From NCBI GenBank assembly GCA_007135745.1, contig SLIH01000120.1, positions 1-9,944 of the forward strand: a DNA stretch of 9,944 nucleotides, in the 5' to 3' direction. A program made the translations under genes and the position numbers. The notes under the pieces were generated by a model. That model saw only the letters and a list, made by a program, of their open reading frames with translations. It ran no database searches and was not told the origin of the DNA. Below, one piece after another: positions 7,180 through 9,944 of the stretch. The first letter of the stretch is position 1. The number at the start of each line of letters is the position of its first letter. Source of the DNA: Halomonas sp. (GTDB lineage Bacteria > Pseudomonadota > Gammaproteobacteria > Pseudomonadales > Oleiphilaceae).

Positions 7180-8342
7180 CGCATATTGCCCTGCGCTCAC
7201 GTTTCGCTTTCAACGGTGTCTCAGAGCTTCAGCTGATGCTGGTCAGCGCCGGCACGTTGCTGGTATTTGGAGCTGTGCTTATTGCTTCGGCCTCCATGGA
7301 TATAGCTGCTGACATCCATAATCATCCCTTTCATTTTGCCGGGCGCCAGGTCCTGTACATTCTCCTGGGGTGCCTGATCGGTCTGGTTGTTGCCAACGTG
7401 CCTCTTGACTGGTGGCTGCGCAGTGGCTGGCTCTGTCTTTTCGGTGCCATTGCGCTGTTGATGGTTGTTCTCACCCCGTTGGGGATCACGGTGAATGGCA
7501 GCACGCGGTGGATCTCGCTTGGGTTTTTCAATCTACAGGTTTCCGAATTTGCCCGTATTCTTCTGATTATCTACCTCGCCGGCTATGTGGTTCGCCGCCG
7601 CGAGGAGCTGATTCACAGCTGGTCCGGCTTCCTCAAGCCCGTGGGTGTGCTGACACTGGCTTCGTTCCTGTTGATCACTCAGCCTGATTTCGGTGCCACG
7701 GTGGTGCTGATGACAGCGGCTCTGGGCATGATTTTCCTCAGCGGAGTCAAGCTGAGCCGGTTTGTTCCGCTTATCAGTCTCTGTGCCGTCGCGGGTGCGC
7801 TGCTGGTGCTGTTCCAGCCCTACCGCCTTAAACGCGTGGTGGCCTACCTCGATCCCTGGAAGGATCAGTTCGAATCTGGCTACCAATTGACCCAGGCGTT
7901 GATCGCCTTTGGTCAGGGGGATTGGTTTGGCGCGGGACTGGGTAACTCTGTGCAGAAACTGTTTTATCTGCCCGAGGCCCATACCGATTTCGTTTTCGCT
8001 ATTGCCGCTGAGGAGTTTGGTCTTATCGGTGCCCTGGGAATTGTGCTGACGTTTACCGTGCTGGTCTGGGCGGCTTTCCGGATTGCGCGCAAGGCTGAGA
8101 AAGCCGGTATGGCCTTTGGTGCCTGTCTGGCCTACGGAATGGCGCTGGTTCTGGGGCTGCAGGCGTTCATCAACCTGGCCGTTAATACCGGGCTGCTTCC
8201 CACAAAGGGTTTGACTCTGCCGTTAGTCAGTTACGGCGGCAGCAGCATGATTGCCAGCTGCATCGCGATTGCCATCCTGGCGCGTGTCGAGATGGAGCGC
8301 ATGGATCGGCAGGAACACAGGGAGGCAGGTCATGGACGCTAA
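7176..8342 (+). CDS. ftsW: Septal SEDS peptidoglycan glycosyltransferase FtsW
   Basis: FtsW is a multi-pass inner-membrane protein of the SEDS family. It polymerises lipid II into septal glycan strands and works with the class B PBP FtsI, encoded at the start of this window. The product has 388 residues (414 in E. coli), with about ten hydrophobic segments from residue 22 to 370. Visible family motifs are NGSTRWISLG at 107-116, PEAHTDFVFAIAAEEFGLIG at 266-285, and NTGLLPTKGLTLPLVSYGGS at 337-356. Asp271 in the AHTDF motif (codon 7986-7988) aligns with the catalytic Asp known for FtsW and RodA. FtsW is preferred over RodA because of its place between murD and murG. The segment QVSEF at 121-125 has Val where many SEDS proteins have Pro. 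The 3' end overlaps murG by 11 nt. Confidence 0.95.
   Translation: MTHIALRSRFAFNGVSELQLMLVSAGTLLVFGAVLIASASMDIAADIHNHPFHFAGRQVLYILLGCLIGLVVANVPLDWWLRSGWLCLFGAIALLMVVLTPLGITVNGSTRWISLGFFNLQVSEFARILLIIYLAGYVVRRREELIHSWSGFLKPVGVLTLASFLLITQPDFGATVVLMTAALGMIFLSGVKLSRFVPLISLCAVAGALLVLFQPYRLKRVVAYLDPWKDQFESGYQLTQALIAFGQGDWFGAGLGNSVQKLFYLPEAHTDFVFAIAAEEFGLIGALGIVLTFTVLVWAAFRIARKAEKAGMAFGACLAYGMALVLGLQAFINLAVNTGLLPTKGLTLPLVSYGGSSMIASCIAIAILARVEMERMDRQEHREAGHGR
8320..8325 (+). promoter_or_regulatory. murG ribosome binding site (decides the start)
   Basis: GGGAGG at 8320-8325 lies 6 nt before the ATG at 8332, an excellent match and spacing. It fixes the murG start inside ftsW and argues against the upstream in-frame ATG at 8251, which would add 27 residues not typical of MurG. 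Confidence 0.8.
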
Positions 8343-9414
8343 GCGATTCCTGATAATGGCTGGCGGAACCGGAGGCCACGTTTTTCCGGCCCTGGCCACA
8401 GCCCAGCGTTTGGAAGAGAAGGGGCATGAGGTGGTCTGGTTGGGCTCGCGAGGTGGTATGGAGCAGCGCCTGGTCAGTCAGCATGGTATCCGCATCAACA
8501 GCATCGCTGTCTCCGGAATGCGCGGAAAGGGGCGATTGACCCTGCTGATGGCGCCAGTGCGACTGGCGTACGCCATCATGCAGGCACTTGTGGTGGTGCG
8601 TCGAGAGAAGCCCGACTGCGTGCTTGGAATGGGCGGATTTGTGGCCGGGCCGGGTGGAGTCGCTGCCTGGCTGCTGCGCAAACCCCTGGTGGTGCATGAG
8701 CAGAATGCCATCGCGGGACTGACCAATCGGTGGTTGTCGCGCTTTGCCTCACTCACCCTTGAGGCGTTCTCCGGGGCGTTCGGGAATGGGGTTGTGACGC
8801 GACGCACGGGCAATCCGGTTCGTCAGGACCTGGTCACGCTTGATCCCCCGGCCCAGCGGATGGCCCATCGCACCGGCCCCATACGGCTTCTTGTCATTGG
8901 CGGCAGCCGGGGCGCCAGAAAGCTCAATACCGTGGTTCCCGGTGCGCTTTCACGAATTCTGTCAGAACAACGTCCTCAGGTGTGGCATCAGGCGGGCGAA
9001 GGCAACGAAGAATCGACCCGTGCACGTTATGAAGATCTGCAGGTGGAGGCAAATGTGGCGGCCTTTATCGAAGACATGGCGGAAGCCTACACCTGGGCCG
9101 ATCTGGTCATCTGTCGTGCCGGTGCCCTGACCGTTACCGAGCTTTGTGCCGTGGGCCTGGGAGCCATCCTGGTGCCGTTTCCCCATGCCGTCGATGACCA
9201 CCAGACGGCCAATGCACAGGGGCTGGTGAAAGGTGGTGCGGCATTGCTTATGGCAGAGGAGGAACTGACCGAGGCCTCACTGGAAAAGGTTATTTTTCCG
9301 TTGCTTGAAGAGCGTGCGAAGTTGCTGGAAATGGCCGGCAAGGCACGCTCCATGGCGGTTCCGGATGCTACCGACCGTGTTGTTAATTACTGTCTGGAGG
9401 CGGCCAATGGCTGA
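8332..9414 (+). CDS. murG: UDP-GlcNAc:lipid I N-acetylglucosaminyltransferase MurG
   Basis: MurG is a peripheral inner-membrane GT-B glycosyltransferase (family GT28). On the cytoplasmic face it adds GlcNAc to lipid I, giving lipid II, the substrate of FtsW. The product has 360 residues (355 in E. coli). The N-terminal domain has the glycine loop GGTGGH at 11-16, with His16 a conserved active-site residue, a second loop [11 protein letters not shown] at 99-109, and HEQN at 122-125. The C-terminal domain has GGSRGA at 190-195, [10 protein letters not shown] at 261-270 with Glu270 the likely UDP-ribose contact, and [14 protein letters not shown] at 282-295. The reading frame stays open upstream to an ATG at 8251, but the start at 8332 has a strong ribosome binding site and gives the family-typical N-terminus [16 protein letters not shown]. 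It overlaps ftsW by 11 nt and murC by 8 nt. Confidence 0.97.
   Translation: MDAKRFLIMAGGTGGHVFPALATAQRLEEKGHEVVWLGSRGGMEQRLVSQHGIRINSIAVSGMRGKGRLTLLMAPVRLAYAIMQALVVVRREKPDCVLGMGGFVAGPGGVAAWLLRKPLVVHEQNAIAGLTNRWLSRFASLTLEAFSGAFGNGVVTRRTGNPVRQDLVTLDPPAQRMAHRTGPIRLLVIGGSRGARKLNTVVPGALSRILSEQRPQVWHQAGEGNEESTRARYEDLQVEANVAAFIEDMAEAYTWADLVICRAGALTVTELCAVGLGAILVPFPHAVDDHQTANAQGLVKGGAALLMAEEELTEASLEKVIFPLLEERAKLLEMAGKARSMAVPDATDRVVNYCLEAANG
9396..9400 (+). promoter_or_regulatory. murC ribosome binding site inside the end of murG
   Basis: GGAGG at 9396-9400 lies 6 nt before the ATG at 9407, a good match at ideal spacing. The start lies inside murG, 8 nt before the end of its stop codon. Confidence 0.75.
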
Positions 9415-9944
9415 GAAGACCAACAAGCCACTGGTATACGAAGTGCCGGAGATGCGCCGCATTCGCCGCATCCATTTTGTGGGCATCGGTGGCGCGGGAA
9501 TGTGCGGTATTGCCGAGGTCCTGTTCAACCAGGGTTATGAAGTCGTGGGTTCTGATATCCGCGACAGCAACGTGACACAGCGCCTGCGTGATATGGGCAT
9601 CCCGGTGGCCATTGGCCATGCCCGGGAGAACGCTCAGGGCGCGGATGTCGTTGTTGTCTCAAGTGCCGTGGATGAAAGCAATCCCGAAGTCATGGAAGCG
9701 CGGGAACATCGGGTTCCCGTGGTTCCGCGGGCGGAGATGCTCGCAGAAATCATGCGTTATCGTCATGGTATTGCGGTTGCTGGCACCCATGGCAAGACAA
9801 CCACCACCAGCCTGATTGCCTCGATTCTGGGCGAGGCTGGTATGGATCCGACCTTTGTCATCGGTGGTCGCCTCAACAGTGCCGGAGCCAATGCCCAGCT
9901 TGGAGGCTCGCGTTATCTGGTGGCCGAGGCCGATGAAAGCGACG
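9407..9944 (+). CDS. murC: UDP-MurNAc:L-alanine ligase MurC, N-terminal part (cut by window end)
   Basis: MurC is the cytoplasmic, ATP-dependent ligase that joins L-Ala to UDP-MurNAc, the first peptide step. The window holds 179 complete codons of an expected 470-490; the frame is open to the right edge, so this is truncation by the window and not a broken gene. The N-terminal domain has the nucleotide loop [17 protein letters not shown] at 23-39. The ATP loop [10 protein letters not shown] is at 125-134 with Lys130, the same number as I recall for E. coli. The conserved EADESD, part of the central-domain active site, is at 174-179 and ends the visible part. Cys33 follows GIGGAGM, as I recall for Pseudomonas, where E. 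coli has Gly. The C-terminal domain that binds L-Ala is not visible. Motifs and place after murG separate it from Mpl, which shares the fold. Confidence 0.95.
   Translation, partial: MAEKTNKPLVYEVPEMRRIRRIHFVGIGGAGMCGIAEVLFNQGYEVVGSDIRDSNVTQRLRDMGIPVAIGHARENAQGADVVVVSSAVDESNPEVMEAREHRVPVVPRAEMLAEIMRYRHGIAVAGTHGKTTTTSLIASILGEAGMDPTFVIGGRLNSAGANAQLGGSRYLVAEADESD

Noticed and set aside
8227..8697. 156-codon minus-strand open frame opposite the end of ftsW and start of murG
   Set aside because: It is in register with the murG codons, Gln/His/Ser-rich in the way of shadow frames, and overlaps two well-supported genes.
9407..9944. Possible Mpl (murein peptide ligase) instead of MurC
   Set aside because: The [14 protein letters not shown] and [10 protein letters not shown] motifs with EADESD, and the place directly after murG, fit MurC.

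Overview
The window is a stretch of the division and cell wall (dcw) cluster of a Gram-negative gammaproteobacterium. All genes are on the + strand, in the order ftsL (3' end only), ftsI, murE, murF, mraY, murD, ftsW, murG, murC (5' part only). This is the order known from Escherichia coli and Pseudomonas. The moderately GC-rich sequence, the MurE signature for meso-diaminopimelate, the MurC loop with Cys after GIGGAGM and the FtsL C-terminus suggest a marine Pseudomonas/Marinobacter-type organism. The genus is an inference from remembered family sequences, not a search result.

Layout: positions 1-92 hold the last codons of ftsL, closed by tandem stops. Positions 93-153 are a 61-nt gap with a short palindrome and a weak inverted repeat. 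ftsI (PBP3, the septal transpeptidase) follows. Next come the ligases murE and murF, which build the UDP-MurNAc-pentapeptide, then mraY, which makes lipid I. After an 18-nt gap come murD (D-Glu ligase), ftsW (septal SEDS glycosyltransferase), murG (makes lipid II) and murC (L-Ala ligase), which runs off the right edge.

The proteins form one pathway. MurC, MurD, MurE and MurF add the peptide to UDP-MurNAc in the cytoplasm. MraY moves the product onto undecaprenyl phosphate, and MurG adds GlcNAc. FtsW polymerises lipid II and FtsI crosslinks it at the septum, with FtsL in the complex that activates FtsW and FtsI. Most junctions overlap by 1 to 11 nt with a Shine-Dalgarno sequence inside the upstream gene, as expected for one translationally coupled polycistronic transcript. 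I see no convincing promoter, terminator, RNA gene, mobile element or CRISPR array.

All catalytic motifs I looked for are present, and no gene looks broken. I found no sign of a previously undescribed system. The findings are small: start-site choices, junction architecture, a few residue variants, and a very long antisense open frame best explained by codon use.
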